Shown here in pieces: positions 44,049 through 56,246 of a stretch of DNA of 64,000 nt. The first letter of the stretch is position 1; every line of letters begins with the position of its first letter. Source of the DNA: Spongospora subterranea f. sp. subterranea. Lineage: Eukaryota; Endomyxa: Phytomyxea; Phytomyxea; Plasmodiophorida. Location: assembly GCA_049724395.1 (NCBI GenBank), contig JAUGWO010000015.1:62001-126000 (forward strand). Reading direction: 5' to 3'. Under the pieces are notes generated by a model that was not told the origin of the DNA, ran no database searches, and saw only the letters and a list, made by a program, of their open reading frames with translations. A program made the position numbers and the translations under genes.

Positions 44049-46479
44049 TCATTCGTTCCTATTTTTATGTTTGATATTATTAAATAACCGATCACGTTTG
44101 TCCAATTCTGCCCGCAGCTTCAAGTTAGAACGGCGTAGGGTAAGCAACTCTTTGTATTCGACAGAATCGAATTCATGGCCAGAATGTAGCATCGGCGATA
44201 GATTTGCTTGAGTATCCTAAAATGAGGAGTTCAAGTCATTGCAATGAATGTGAGTCGGCAGTACCGGTCGAGGAGTTCCGAAATTGTCCTCAATGAATAT
44301 CTTCTCTAGATTCCTCACTTTCTCAGTTAGTCTCTCGTTTTCCTCCAATGCCTGCTTACATCTGCGCTCTTGCTCTAGTCTAGCATTTTGTAACGTCACC
44401 TGCTCCATTGCCGATCAAATCAATGTCTCCTACGATTCTGCCAATGCCACTTACGTTCTCTTGTAATAACCCCTGGATTTGATGGCTAATAGTGCTGGTT
44501 AATGGAGATGTCTGAGAACACGTTGGCGATGTAATCTGCTGATATACCATTCAGGATAAAGAATGTTGAAAATTGAAACGATTTTTGATACAGTTATTGG
44601 CGGTAGCTGATTCGTGGTTGTACCGGGTCGTCGTCTAGGTTCATATGGTTTTGTTGGTACTAACGCAGCTGTGATTGCGTTATTAGCATTGGTTTGTCTG
44701 CTGCTAGCAAATGCCTTCGAATCTATTGAAGGGTTGCACAATCACACGAGATTTGAAGGACATCGTGTAATTACCATCAGCAAACCCATCACAGCCTATT
44801 CCGTGGAACGACAGTAGCTCTTTCAAACGCCCAACCTCTTTCTCAAGATGAATTGCATGGGTTTCAAGGGCGATCATAGCTGCATTAGGGCGCGATTGCT
44901 CACTGGATCCAGTGCGTTTGACTGGGCGATTCTGCAGTTTTTGTCAAAAATCGCGGTCAACCTTAGGAAAAAATCGTGCACCTGAATTCGTCGTGTTCTA
45001 TATGAGTACGATAGAGTCGACATAGTTTCTTTGATGTGCTGTATCGCTGGCGATACACAAGCTATTGCGAGAAAGTCAAGGCCAAATCCATTGCTTATGA
45101 TTACAGAATCTCACCAATCATTAGCGTTTTTCCTGCCCCTCCTAGCGAATCCATTAGAAGTTTCGTTAACAGACTGTCCCTGAGAATAAAACCGAGTATC
45201 ACGTACGATCTCATGATTTCATTGCTTTTCAACCTATATGGGATATGCTGACCGAGCACTCCCGTGTCTGACGGTTTACTGCCTAATGCGCTGATAACTT
45301 TGCCAAGTAGGAACAGACTACGGTTGATACTCGATGTTTCTTTCAGCATCAAATCGCCCGATGATTTCGTATCCCTCAAGCGTTCCTATGAGTTTGTCAA
45401 CAATACAACTGGCACGGAAACAGCTACGAAGTACAGATCCAGCCAAATCGACAAACGAGATTTTACCAACAGTTGTTCGACTGTTCCCTGAAAAAAAGAA
45501 TTAGCTCCCGCATTTAAACTGAACCGCAATTGTCAACCATTGCGCTTCTCTGTAGTTATGGCGATAATCATAACAGATAGAATGCAATGGCTTCTACTGG
45601 AATCCATATTCAGTTCGTGCCCGGCAACATGCCGGTTTCTGTGCCCTACGATTGAAAACATCGTTGAAAAGCTCGGTAAATTATAGCTTCTGGCGGTTTA
45701 CCTTGTGAGAACACCGCCATCAAATCATCGGGAGATCGACACTCGACTACGATCTGGTTCTCGATAAAGAACCCTCCATCAGCTGCCCATCTAACCTGTA
45801 GATTCGCCTGCGACGCCTTCTGATGAGCCAGAAGGTCGCGTGGAATCTCGTTATAAATCTCCAAAAACGACGCCTGTAGACTATAGGTCGTGTTTGGGGT
45901 CGTACTGCGCATTGACTCGATCTGGGCGGTGAGATAGGATAGCGAGCGAGGAATAATACCATCCATCGACGATGGATTGTAGAGCCCATTCTGTGTCAAA
46001 ATCTGGTCAGTCAACCATGCTATCGGCAGAATGAGAGACGCACAATGAACTGAGATTCGTCTCCAGACATGGTAAAGGTCTTTCCGGATCCTATCGATAC
46101 GACGTTGTTTTCAGTGACGGAAGTGTCGAATTTGACATATTAGTGAACCTGTTTGCCCATACGCGAAAACAGTTGAGGAGAACCCTTCTAATGCATATTC
46201 CACCATTCTCTGCATTCCAGATTCCCTAAATATTGTTTCCTGATCACAGAATGCATCGAATATACGGTCCAACGCGAATTGCTTATGCACAGACTGATCT
46301 TCTCCCTGATCGAAATTGTCAACAGCAATGCTGTGACCTTGGAATCTGCATCATACATTGAGGATAATACGAACCCGCTGCTTGTCGACACATTGTAAAG
46401 AAGTCGCGTAGGACAACGACCGCTCACGATCATTCAACGGACGGATTCTGACAACTACTCGAACCGGCTCGAGCGCCAT
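44049..46479 (-). CDS. Kinesin with N-terminal motor domain
   Basis: This is a plus-end type microtubule motor. Start MALEPVRVVVRIRPLNDRER at 46479. Then come FALDRIFDAFCDQETIF, VFAYGQTG joined by an intron to GSGKTFTMSGDE (P-loop, about 46140-46060), GIIPRSLSYLTAQI, SLQASFLEIYNEIPRDLLAH (45880), switch region LKETSSINRSLFLLGKVISA (45345-45285), then HIPYR joined over an intron to DSLLTKLLMDSLGGAGKTLM. The tail is coiled coil: EQERRCKQALEENERLTEKV, then EYKELLTLRRSNLKLRAELD, ending NNIKHKNRNE. An in-frame TGA at 46353-46351 (after RVRIILNV) lies in the motor N-terminus where no proper intron fits. The gene may be broken there, or the base may be wrong. Subfamily is not clear; the short tail recalls the KIF12 group. 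Confidence 0.88.
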
Positions 46480-46892
46480 GAAATAGATGTCGATCTATGA
46501 ATATTTCCACCTGGTTTGGTGCATGAATAAATAAGTGATCTGGCGAAACTTGAACGTTGTGTTCTCCGAAACGAAACTATTTCCAATGGTGCAAGAATCG
46601 CACCACTACAGTTTAGTTACGCCATCTCTCATGCCATAAACTCCATCTGCCGGAAAAGTATCGCGACTAATGGGCACATCAAGTCACACAGTCGTACTAT
46701 CAGAAGAATATTTTTCCTTCCAACAATTTGAAAGGGCATTTTGTGGAACTGAATAACTGTCTGTACCTGTAATTGGTTACGAGGTCATGGACTTGGAGTC
46801 AAACAATACGCTAAAATGGAAGATTGGCCGGGATGAGCGTGCCTGGAGGCTAAATATCTGTAACTCATAATAAATATTGAATGATGTATAAA
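46480..46892. other. Intergenic between kinesin start and PPR gene end
   Basis: Only short ORFs are present. It is likely the kinesin promoter. Confidence 0.35.
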
Positions 46893-49027
46893 TTAAGGTT
46901 GCGGACGGTAAGGAATAGGTGACCGAGGAATGGAAATACCACCAGCCTTCAAACCAGACTGGAGCTCAAAGCTATACTGGTCTTGAGGAAACGGCAAAGA
47001 CGGATAGATGTGAGTGAAAAATTGATGTGCGTCTTCTGATGCCCATGAAAAATTTTTCATCCCCGAACATACAATATTGCACCAATTATCAACAGTGACT
47101 GAGGAAAAACACTTAATACAATGCAATACAACAATTGAGACGAGACGGACACGACTTCTCTCGATTGACTGCTTCGGAAAAAATGTCGACACATATATGT
47201 ACACATTTCCCACGTGACAACACTTGAAATAGGGTACAGTAGACCTTCTCATCAGGGACAACTTTCCTGGCAAGCATTTCGTCAAATATTTCAGCAGCTT
47301 TGTGTGCGTATTTAGGATGGTGTCCTATGCAGATGAAATTTTGGCAACGCAAACGGAAAACAATGTAGCTTCTGACGTAGGCTGGCGATTGCAGCATTGA
47401 AGATCGGTGCATTTGGGGTAATGCGAGCTCTCCACATTGCCATTAGCAAATTTCGGCACTGATGAAACGAGCCGTTGTCAGACAGCCCATCCATAATCGC
47501 TGAAAATGCCGTCCTATCCGGGGTGATTCCAGACGCCATCATTTCGACACAACAAATCATTGCATCCAATACGTGCCCTGTTTGAATATAAATATGCACC
47601 TGTCGAAAATAAGATTGTTGTTTGGACTGTTAAAATACTAAAATACATACCATTGTGGTATATAGCTTCAAATCTGGAACTATACCATATGTGCACAGCG
47701 CCTCACGTAGCAGATCTCGGGCGACTTCAGGAAGATGATATCGATGACACGCAGAGCTCATTGATGTAATCTTTTCAGCAGTTTCACAACACATTCGATA
47801 GCTATTCAAAAGCGCCTGAATGGTTACTACATCTGGGCATAAGCCGTTACCTGACAGTGAATAAGAATTCAATAAAAGGATGTAACAAAATCAGAGTAGA
47901 AGCCGACGTTTGAGATCAGCGTAGAGTTCTTGAGCAGTAATGGACTGTCCTTGAGAAGCGAGTGCACCGATAACGGCATTGTAGGTGACGATTGTGGGTG
48001 ATACTCCGGTTTGCCTCATCCGCTGGAACAATTCTAAGCATTGCTCAACCTGGCCTAGGCGTTTATGTGCATCGATTGCAATGGTAAATATGAATGCATT
48101 TGGCAACATCTCCGCCTAAAATAGATTAAGGAGGAATAAGCATTAACTGTTCATGATCACCTTATCCATAATCTGATTCATGAGATGAAGACATTTTTTG
48201 AGTTGATGAGATCGAGCGTAGACGTTCATTAGCGTCCCATACACTACCATTTGCCCGCTACTTATGTCTGTATTTGAGTACTGATTAAACCTGATACCAA
48301 TTAATACTGGAAAAAATTGAGCATGTAGAAGCTACCAGCTTTCTGCTGCATTTACATCCCCTTCCATTCCGGCGGCGTGGATCATGCTAGAATAGGTATA
48401 ACTATCTGGCTTGAACCCTGTGAGAGTGAACGGTAAGTTTCCTTTCAAGTAGTAGATTGACGACAATCAGACCTATTTGCATCAATCTATTCAGAAAAGT
48501 TTGTGTTTTCACCGACCCACATGTTTTCGCCATAACGTCGATTACTTGATTACAAGCTTTGACGTCCAAAGGCCAACCTGAGTGGAGCATGATTTCCAGA
48601 ATCTGTAAGGACATGAAACCACAGATTTGTGCAAGCTCTCTAAGTGATGTACTTTGACTGCATTTTCTGAATTCTTCCTATCTCGCGACCATCGAATCAT
48701 AAGCAACAGATCATCTTTGTTAGGAGGATATCGAGCACATATGCTGTCAAACACCAGCAGCGCATCAGTGGCTCGACATTCCTGACTCCAGACAGCTGAT
48801 CTAAGCAATGCCGTATATCCTTGATGCAGCAGTCGGTGGCGCTGTGGCAGCACCGACGCAGCGCATGCTTCTATGGTGAACCCGGACCCGAGCAGATCTT
48901 TCTCTATGTGGTTTAACTGCTGCCAATCGTTCTGCAGCGTTAGCAAGCGTGTTGACAGCGCCGACGAGTTGATCAAGCGGCAGCAGCTAGACCTATTTAC
49001 TCGCAACAAAAATGACCTGACGATCAT
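46893..49027 (-). CDS. Pentatricopeptide-repeat protein, probably mitochondrial
   Basis: PPR proteins bind organellar RNA. The best start is the Met at 49027, which opens MIVRSFLLRVNRSSCCRLIN, an Arg/Ser-rich, acid-free run typical of a mitochondrial presequence; an upstream Met at 49180 is in frame. The 35-residue PPR pattern shows in the body: SLQILEIMLHSGWPLDVKAC, AFIFTIAIDAHKRLGQVEQC with LELFQRMRQTGVSPTIVTYN and AVIGALASQGQSITAQEL (48080-47900), DMICCVEMMASGITPDRTAF with SAIMDGLSDNGSFHQCRNLL (47560-47440), KAAEIFDEMLARKVVPDEKV (47310-47250). About eight introns of 40-90 nt. The end is YRPQP at 46893. Target RNA is unknown. Confidence 0.78.
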
Positions 49028-49180
49028 GTAAATCGGATTCTGCTTCTCGCGCCAATCGTTACAACAGCTAGCGGTAACGCTAGGCGTAACCAGGTCTGGC
49101 CGGGCACAACGTACAAACACTCCCGCGACCTCACCTGCCCTTATCCCGACGATATCATATGTACCACAGTGAAAAGCCAC

Positions 49181-49850
49181 TCCACATATGTACAGCGAAT
49201 GTCATTTTGGGGAAATGCAGCAACAGCTTGTTTGTACAGGTTAACTCCGGTCTGGTGTCAGCCGCGCATTGGGCTCATGGCCCGGGCCATGGCCATGAGC
49301 CCAATGATATGCCTGATCCCGCATTGTAGTCGTTTCCACCGATGTTTGTGGGCCAGCCTCTAGATGTGGTTTACATCGAACATATTCTGATTGTCAACGT
49401 TGTCCACATCGGTAATGACTTGAATATTCGAACGGCATGTGTGTTTGAATTTCAATACCTCTGTCAATTTTGACCCTATTGCCATTCCATTCTTCAAATT
49501 GAAAGTAGCTATACCCCAGTCTGTACGATTTAAACGTGAGCTTATTTTTTTGGATTCCGTTGAAGTCGTAGAACTACTTCATTGTTTCTGTGCAAAACTT
49601 GTAGTAGCGTAGTTTCATTCGACATCGCAACGATATTCTACGTCGGTTCGTCAGGCCATCATGACAGGGCCAGTGTCCTGCGTTGAATCATTTCAGTTGT
49701 TCACCCGCAACGATAGTAATTTCCCTCTACAAAAAGGTGGATCTGATGTAGCACAGAATGTTCGTTGGGCACGATCGCTAAAGCAGTCGTTGGCATTTTA
49801 TATTCCATACAAGGTGTACACCAAAAATAATGAAACCATTGTGATTGTAA
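49181..49850. other. Convergent/upstream gap, no supported gene
   Basis: A plus ORF at 49661-49927 overlaps the 3' end of the SET-domain gene and has no family features. The palindromic word gggctcatggcccgggccat near 49270-49290 is the only local structure. Confidence 0.35.
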
Positions 49851-51394
49851 CTAATCATCGTCGACAACTGTGTCCTTTAGGGTGTTCAGCATCGATATAT
49901 ATTCGCCGACTCCTGGCCATGAATTAAATCGTTCCAGAATAGCTTCCTCAGACATGCCATCATGTACAATCTCCAAAATTCCGCTAAACAGCGTCTCGAG
50001 TTCGTTCAAGCAAATCTTATCGCTTCTACGGGCTCGAATGGCATTAATTTGGTTGACTGATAGATCCGATTGTCTCGCCAGCAATGTATCATCTTCCTCC
50101 AACGTACTAGAAAATGCTTTCCTTGCGTTTTGTATCTATTTTGAATGCGTCAGATTTTGATTTCCTCGATCCGGACAATAATACCGCATAGATCATATCT
50201 TCCATGATTGCCGATTCCGCCGCGATCGACTCAGCCTTCTCTCCACCTCGTAAAGCGGCCATACATGCATGTGTCACCTCGTCTGACATTGACGCATGTA
50301 AGTCGCAAACCATGTTTTTTGCTTCAAAATGTATGCGACAGCAGACATCTTGATCATTATTCTCGAGCGTGAACCCATACGAAAAAAGCAGAAGGCTAAT
50401 TTCGACCAATCAGTCATTCGATTAGGGCAAACTGTACGTTGAAATACCTGTTCGACACATTCTGAAAGAGAGTAGTAATGCCCATTCCGGATTTCACAGG
50501 AAGAGTTGCTTTCAAAATAACACGATTACTGCTTGCATCATAGCGAACCTCACATCCTCCTTTCGGATCGTGCGTAGCCATATCAAAAAGAGGGATCCTA
50601 AAAAAGCGGTGGGTGATGAGCGGAAACAATGGACACAGTGGAACTTCATACAAAACGCTCTCCCATTTATCATCCACATGCATCCCGAATGCACGAAACG
50701 CCGCCAGACTCCAGAACACTTTATACTCATCGATCGTCAGATCGGGCAGATGCGGTGTAAGGTGGGCGAATTGCAAATTAAGTTTCGTTTGAAGATCGTT
50801 GAGCATATCAACAACTACAGAGCCCTTGAGCAAATCTAGTTCATCGTCATTGTAAAATAGCGGAATGCTTGTCACTGTTTGCATCATGGCAATGTAGGGA
50901 GCCCAATCGGGATTTTGCCTGTTGGCAGCTAGAAAAACAGCCAGAATACTGATGTCGTCAAAATGATCAGAGATGGACAGAAGTTTAGTGACGTTATTCT
51001 CCATTATCGCGTCGTGATTCACAACCATCGATATTGGAATACTTGACACCTCGTGGCCCACTGGCAGATCATGAATTGCAACGATCGAGGAGTCGAGATT
51101 GATCGCGACACCATTATGAATGCCGCCGTGCTCTACGAACCATTGTAGAAATTGAGTCGGCCGATCAACTGATGATATGGGAAACATCCGAATATGGATT
51201 GCGAAAGCGAAGATGAACGCAATGGCGCTGGAAAATAAAAAAGTGCTGGTTCCGAGCCGGGAGATTCCATGTGATAGACTCATATTCTTGTCAGTATGGC
51301 CATCAGGTCCGCCTGGAGCGCTTTTCAGAGCTGAAGACAGTTTGAGTGTGTCTTCAAATTGCCTGTTAGCATCGACGGAACCGACGTCCGCCAT
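49851..51394 (-). CDS. SET-domain methyltransferase (SETD3/Rubisco-LSMT type) with an N-terminal membrane segment
   Basis: The class methylates Lys or His in non-histone proteins. Start MADVGSVDANRQFEDTLKLS at 51394. A hydrophobic helix LFSSAIAFIFAFAIHI (51240-51190) is unusual and suggests a membrane anchor. SET body: FLQWFVEHGGIHNGVAINLD (family opening, LxxWxxxxGG), GHEVSSIPISMVV, AVFLAANRQNPDWAPYIAMM, FWSLAAFRAFGM, then PLFPLI and over an intron DMATHDPKGGCEVRY, where the usual NH pair of the SET core reads TH, then FALIE / LLLFSYGFTLENND. The helical substrate-binding domain follows: ESAIMEDMIYAVLLSGSRKS and, after a short intron, EEDDTLLARQSDLSVNQINA, FSGILEIVHDGMSEEAILER. Several introns of about 30-60 nt. 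Confidence 0.8.
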
Positions 51395-52264
51395 GATAGG
51401 GAGGTTTTACACTGGTATGGTTTTGAACCGTACCCTTTGAAATACGACAGACATACACGACCGACTGATCCTACTAGTTAAACCATTGTAATTGAGCTTG
51501 TAATGGGAATCAGGTTCAGAAATATTGACATGAACTGTCAAATTGGAGATAAATACATCACCGCAAAATATTGACCTACAAGACGGTCATTCTCGGTGCT
51601 GTGTTATCCATAAATTTCAACAATATGAATACGGTTTCATGAGAATAATAAATTCGCAACAGATTGGAGTTCTCTATTTCGTACAACCGTGCCCAATAAT
51701 TGTTCTTTTCGAACAGGAAAAAATCAAATAAGAATGCGACTTGAATTTCTACATAAAATAGGTTCATTATCGAATAAACTGGATTCGACGCGGCCTCAAA
51801 CGATTTCTAACGGTATTTGAATCGCCGTCTATTCTCCATAGCGACCTGATATTGGCCCATTTATCCGAAATAGAAATGCCCTGCGCCAAAGATGTTCAGA
51901 TCCTCGTCGTGTACCCTGATTTTCAAATGAGGTGCACCCCGATCACACCGAATTAATGTGCAGGCCACGCCGCAATCTCAACCTCTCAAATATGATATAA
52001 AACCCATTACACGTCGAAAAAATCCTGACGAACCACATTCTGTGGAAGTGGATATATACACTACACCATAATGTCCGCAGTCCGTGCGACACAAAAAGTT
52101 CAAGGTCGAGATAATATTGACCAGATCAGCATTTGTGAGATTGACATCGCGTCGCGATATCGGCTGGTTTACTTGGGGGCTTCTCCTATCTTAGGCTGAG
52201 GCGTGTTTGCCGGACGCTAATCGGCCGTATCAATTTTGTCGGTGGTTTCATAGTGCCTCTAGAT
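51395..52264. other. Divergent intergenic region, no gene seen
   Basis: This lies between the SET gene start and the cyclin start, on opposite strands. It holds AT-rich stretches but no recognisable gene. Promoters of both are expected here. Confidence 0.4.
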
Positions 52265-52266
52265 GA

Positions 52267-53893
52267 CCTCAGCCCAAACACCGCGCCTCAAATCTGATGG
52301 AAGATTACAGCTATATCTGCAAAAGGATCTGGAGCAGAATCCCAGTCGGGCAGACGGAATATCTTTGACGGAAGAGACTCGCTTGCGTAGCACTGCCTGC
52401 TCCTTTATTGCCAGAGCTGGCAAAGATCTGCAATTGTAGGCAACTGTAGTTAGAATTTTGCATCAGTTATGGACGATTCGTTCGGCGACGCTATGTTTTA
52501 AAAAAAAATAATACCAGCATATATTGTTATATCTACTCAGTATATATTTCTTTCTGCTTGTATAGTAAACAACTGGCAATCGCAACCGCCTGCGTGTACT
52601 TTCACACATTCTTCGTCCGGTTTTCGTTCAAGTAATATGGACTGACACTCGAATGTCTTCATCTTGAATGCTCAATGCTCAAATTTTTAGATCATACGAT
52701 CGGTTTGAAATTGCCGCAGTCTGCCTTTTCCTTGCTGGAAAGGTAGAAGAGCAAAGACGAAAAGTTAAAGACATAACTGGTATATTAACTTTTATCTTGG
52801 CTTCTGACTTCTAATGATCGAGCATAGAGGTCTGTCTAATGGTTAGAAATGGAAAGAAAAAAATAGAGTCTACTGTAAGTTTCACCCCACTCCCTATGTG
52901 TTGGTTGATTTTCAACTCAACGTTTGGTTCTTTATAAATTTCAATATAGGTTTTACAACCAATGTGCGAATCCATTCTAGATAAGGAGCTCCTGCTGTTA
53001 TCTGTTATTGAGTTTAATTTCCACCCCGCTCATCCCTATCAATACTGCATGATGATCCTCAAGCGAATATTCCAGACCTCGGAATCGGGCTCTCCGTTTG
53101 CCAGTGAGGGGCATTCGTGCAATGTTGGTTTATCAAAGCTGATTCAGAAGGAGATTGCACAGTTCGCGTGGTTAATGATCAACGATAGGTCAACACTTGT
53201 CACTTTGATTGAATCAGTATTGATCCTTATTTAGTTTGAAAACGACATTGTGCCTGATGTATAGACCTGAGCCTATAGCTCTATCTTGTATCGATGCTGC
53301 GATCCGAATCATGAACCTGGATAGAGCAGAAATGATCACATTTCCCACTGATTGGTTCGTGGAGCATGTTCCAAGCATGAACAGAGATCAGTGCTATCAC
53401 ATATGGTCTGTTTTAATGCAGGTCGTTGAACTTGAATCCAGTATACACACTGGTATAATATTTGAATCTAAGTCTTAAGGTTTCTTCTCATCATTACACA
53501 GGCGATTCGGAAATTCTTTGGGGAAAATTCCGGAAAGTGGTTGCCAATTGCGAAGTGGCTGCAAAAGCTTCCAATTGGAGTAAAACGGTCACTGTGAACG
53601 GAGCTGATGCGGGTTCTTCTCTCGCGTTGAACCCAACGCAAGAGGTATCTGAAGATGCAAGGCGCGATAGTGGAGATACTGCAGTGCCCGTAGGAGAGGC
53701 GGTGGTGGTGGAGGAGTCCGGGCGTGATGGGCTCCGTGACCCTACTGCAGTTGCTGACGGTCCAGTCATCCAGACCAAACCTCCCTATTCACACGATATA
53801 CCCCATGCTAAGGAAGACACTGACTATACCATCGACGGCTCAGCGCATATCATAGAGCCAGAGCCATATCGGAAGAGGATCCGCACTGAATAA
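52267..53893 (+). CDS. Cyclin K/T-like transcriptional cyclin
   Basis: This is a partner of CDK9/12-type kinases that phosphorylate the polymerase II tail (P-TEFb-like). Start MTSAQTPRLKSDGRLQLYLQ at 52267, then KDLEQNPSRADGISLTEETR (family: LENTPSR.DG). After a 127-nt intron come QLAIATACVYFHTFFVRFSF, then RFEIAAVCLFLAGKVEEQRR with KVKDI (52690-52770; the cyclin K/T VxxCLFLAGKVEE block), MCESILDKELLLLSVIEFNF with HPAHPYQYCMMILKRIF, and a second cyclin fold IAQFAWLMIND joined over an intron to LKTTLCLMYRPEPIALSCID with AAIRIMNL. The tail is acidic and Ser/Pro-rich, ending EPYRKRIRTE, a likely nuclear signal. In this window it coexists with NELF-C/D, the factor P-TEFb relieves; the genes are 40 kb apart. 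Confidence 0.8.
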
Positions 53894-53965
53894 ATATATT
53901 TATATGTAATCACATCAAAACGGATCAAGCGCCACCCAAACCTGCCTGCCCGTAATCGACGCCAA

Positions 53966-56107
53966 ATGGAGGATGAAGAGAGGGTGTTCCAGTTCGGATC
54001 ATCATCATCAAATTTGTCGCTGGATTATCCCGACGAGGACGAGTTTAAGGCCCATTCCAGGCGAAAAGCTATACGACGTCGCATGCTTATGGATTGCCTT
54101 CGAGCGCTGCCGATGCAGATGTGCGCCACAGCCTTCCAATTGTTTCTGTTCAGCTCGGTTATTTTCGCAATATGGGTCTCTTGGTATCTGAAACCGCTTT
54201 AAATCTTGAGTTATTGTATAACGATTGCTGTGTATTAGGGCATTCATCTTTCAAGATGCGATCCATTTCCCAGAATTGGTCGATGTGGAATCATGGGGCC
54301 CACAACAGCGTACGCAAAGTCTAGCAGCGTACTCAGAACTGTCGTCAATGCTTGTGCAAACAATACTGTTTGGTACTGACGATGAAGTCATGAAAGATTC
54401 GGCTAATGAGTGTTTGCAAGGTGTTCTGTTTTGGAACTTGAACAGTAATTTGTTCGTACCATTCTATATTCGTTTTGTTAACGCTCTATGAAGATGGTTT
54501 AGGTTTTTTCTCGCTTCAAAATTTGAAATTAAGGCCACAAAGGGACAAGGGCCAATATGATCAAACTGAGTTAATGGCATCGACTCCCATTGTATGATCT
54601 GGGGTTCATCAGTTAGTGTTTACTCCCTTGAGCTAATCAGTTTTCTTTATAGGTGTTTATCATGCAAGAAACCAGCGACACCACTTTTACTATTAATGCG
54701 CATTGGGACAATAAGTATGGAAGTATAGAGGGAATGCTCCCGATAAAGATAAAGATCGAAAACCCACTGCCGATCTCGCTCAAGATAGATGTTCATTTTC
54801 CTACGCCCGAAGAAAATATCTACGCTTTTGCGTTGTCATTCTACGACGTTGTTTTTCCTTCTTTCTGGCATCATCTGTTTATTTCGCTTCCAATGAATCG
54901 GTACAAGCGCCGATTTTCACCTTTCGTCCAACCTTGTCCCGTAGAAGCAGAGTTCGAAAAATTCGAGCGCCGGTTGCGGGCGGAAGAAACCTTTCAGCGA
55001 AGCATGACCGGCTACGTTGGTCGCAGTTCACCCGATCAACGACGATATTCTGACATCTTTACGTCAACATTGCAACTTCTTGAATCGGATACCGATTATT
55101 GTTTCGCCAACAGTAACAATTTGTCAGATTGCATCATATTGTGTTGTGTTGATTATATTCTCAGCTCCGAAACAATTCCAAAGAAGGCGGAAAGAACCCA
55201 AACGGAGACTCCAGGTTCCCTTCCAGATAGAGCAGTTAACGGAAGCAGAACAAATATCCGGTTTGCGTTTGTGGCGCTTTTTTTTCAAAAGAGTCTTATT
55301 TACTTTCGCCGTCAACCGCTGGTACCAGAAGGATTTCAAAGAATCAATTACGGATCTTTGTCGATCGTAAAATATGTAACTGTTCTTTGGTGGTGTCTGC
55401 GCTGAAATATCCATTTGCTAGGTGGTTGAAAACTCTTGGACTTGACCTTCAGGTTATTCGTTTCGATCTCGGCATGGATACGTTCGACGATGCTCCCGAC
55501 ATTATAATGTCAGATGTGCAAAGTATATATCCTTATACCTACCTTATTACCAGCGAGTTGAAGCTGCCTCGATTTTTTCTTCAATTCTCAGTCAGTAGTT
55601 TCTGGAAAACATCTTCACTTTGTATCAGCGTTAGTAACGTGCCTTTTTTTAAATTGAGCTCATTGTTGCTTCGATATAGGTCTCCAATCTCCGGATGAGC
55701 TTCAACGCAAACGTCCGAACCCTTCATCCGTTATTTGTCGGTCGATCATATTTGACTATGACCTTCATCGACAAACCGATACTTGACTTTGATTGCAAAA
55801 TTGATGGAGACCAGTCGAAAATTTTCGGTGTTAATATACCGGAAACAGTATTCGGCTGGAAGGTCCAACAGGCGATGACAGATTTCATAAGGTTATATTA
55901 TCGCTGTTGAAAACCGGAAAATTTCATAATATTTGGATTAGTGCTTACGCGTTGAAATCGTTTTTTCTAAAATGGTCGGAGGGATTAATGCAGACAATGA
56001 CGTTTCCTAGCCAAGTTCATATTCCATGGTACGATAGGCCATCTGAATTTATATTTTCAAGTGATATCGCTCAGGTATGGGAGTTTTGTAATAATATCAG
56101 GTTTTGC
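53966..56107 (+). CDS. SMP-domain lipid-transfer protein with an N-terminal membrane helix
   Basis: SMP domains carry lipids at membrane contact sites (E-Syt, Mmm1, TEX2 and PDZD8 families). Start MEDEERVFQFGSSSSNLSLD at 53966, a basic stretch KAIRRRMLMD, then the helix FQLFLFSSVIFAIWVSWYL (54136-54192). Middle exons are of uncertain join (ELSSMLVQTILFGTDDEVMK; NPLPISLKIDVHFP; YQKDFKESITDLCRS). The C-terminal part reads as an SMP end: ARWLKTLGLDLQVIRFDLGM, then MSFNANVRTLHPLFVGRSYL with TMTFIDKPILDFDCKIDG (55696-55810), FGVNIPETVFGWKVQQAMTD, and TMTFPSQVHIPWYDR (55998-56042), like the family's closing P.RI.IP. No C2 domain is visible before the end at about 56107. One membrane helix plus a C-terminal SMP recalls Mmm1, but sequence blocks fit E-Syt/TEX2 better. 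Confidence 0.55.
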
Positions 56108-56246
56108 TGAAAAATGTTTTTGTGTTATATAGAGTTTTTTCATGAAGATACGGTATCTGTTTTCCGTGCAGATGGTCAAAAGTGATATTAATGATTTATA
56201 ATAAAAAACGGCTACCTATATCGACTTTAGTTGGTACAACCAACTA

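Noticed and set aside
49661-49927. Small plus-strand gene
   Set aside because: It overlaps the conserved end of the SET-domain gene and has no family or splice support.
54225-54491. Catalase-like fragment (FQDAIHFPELVD)
   Set aside because: The resemblance stops after about 12 residues and the flanks do not fit catalase. It is more likely an exon of the SMP-domain gene.
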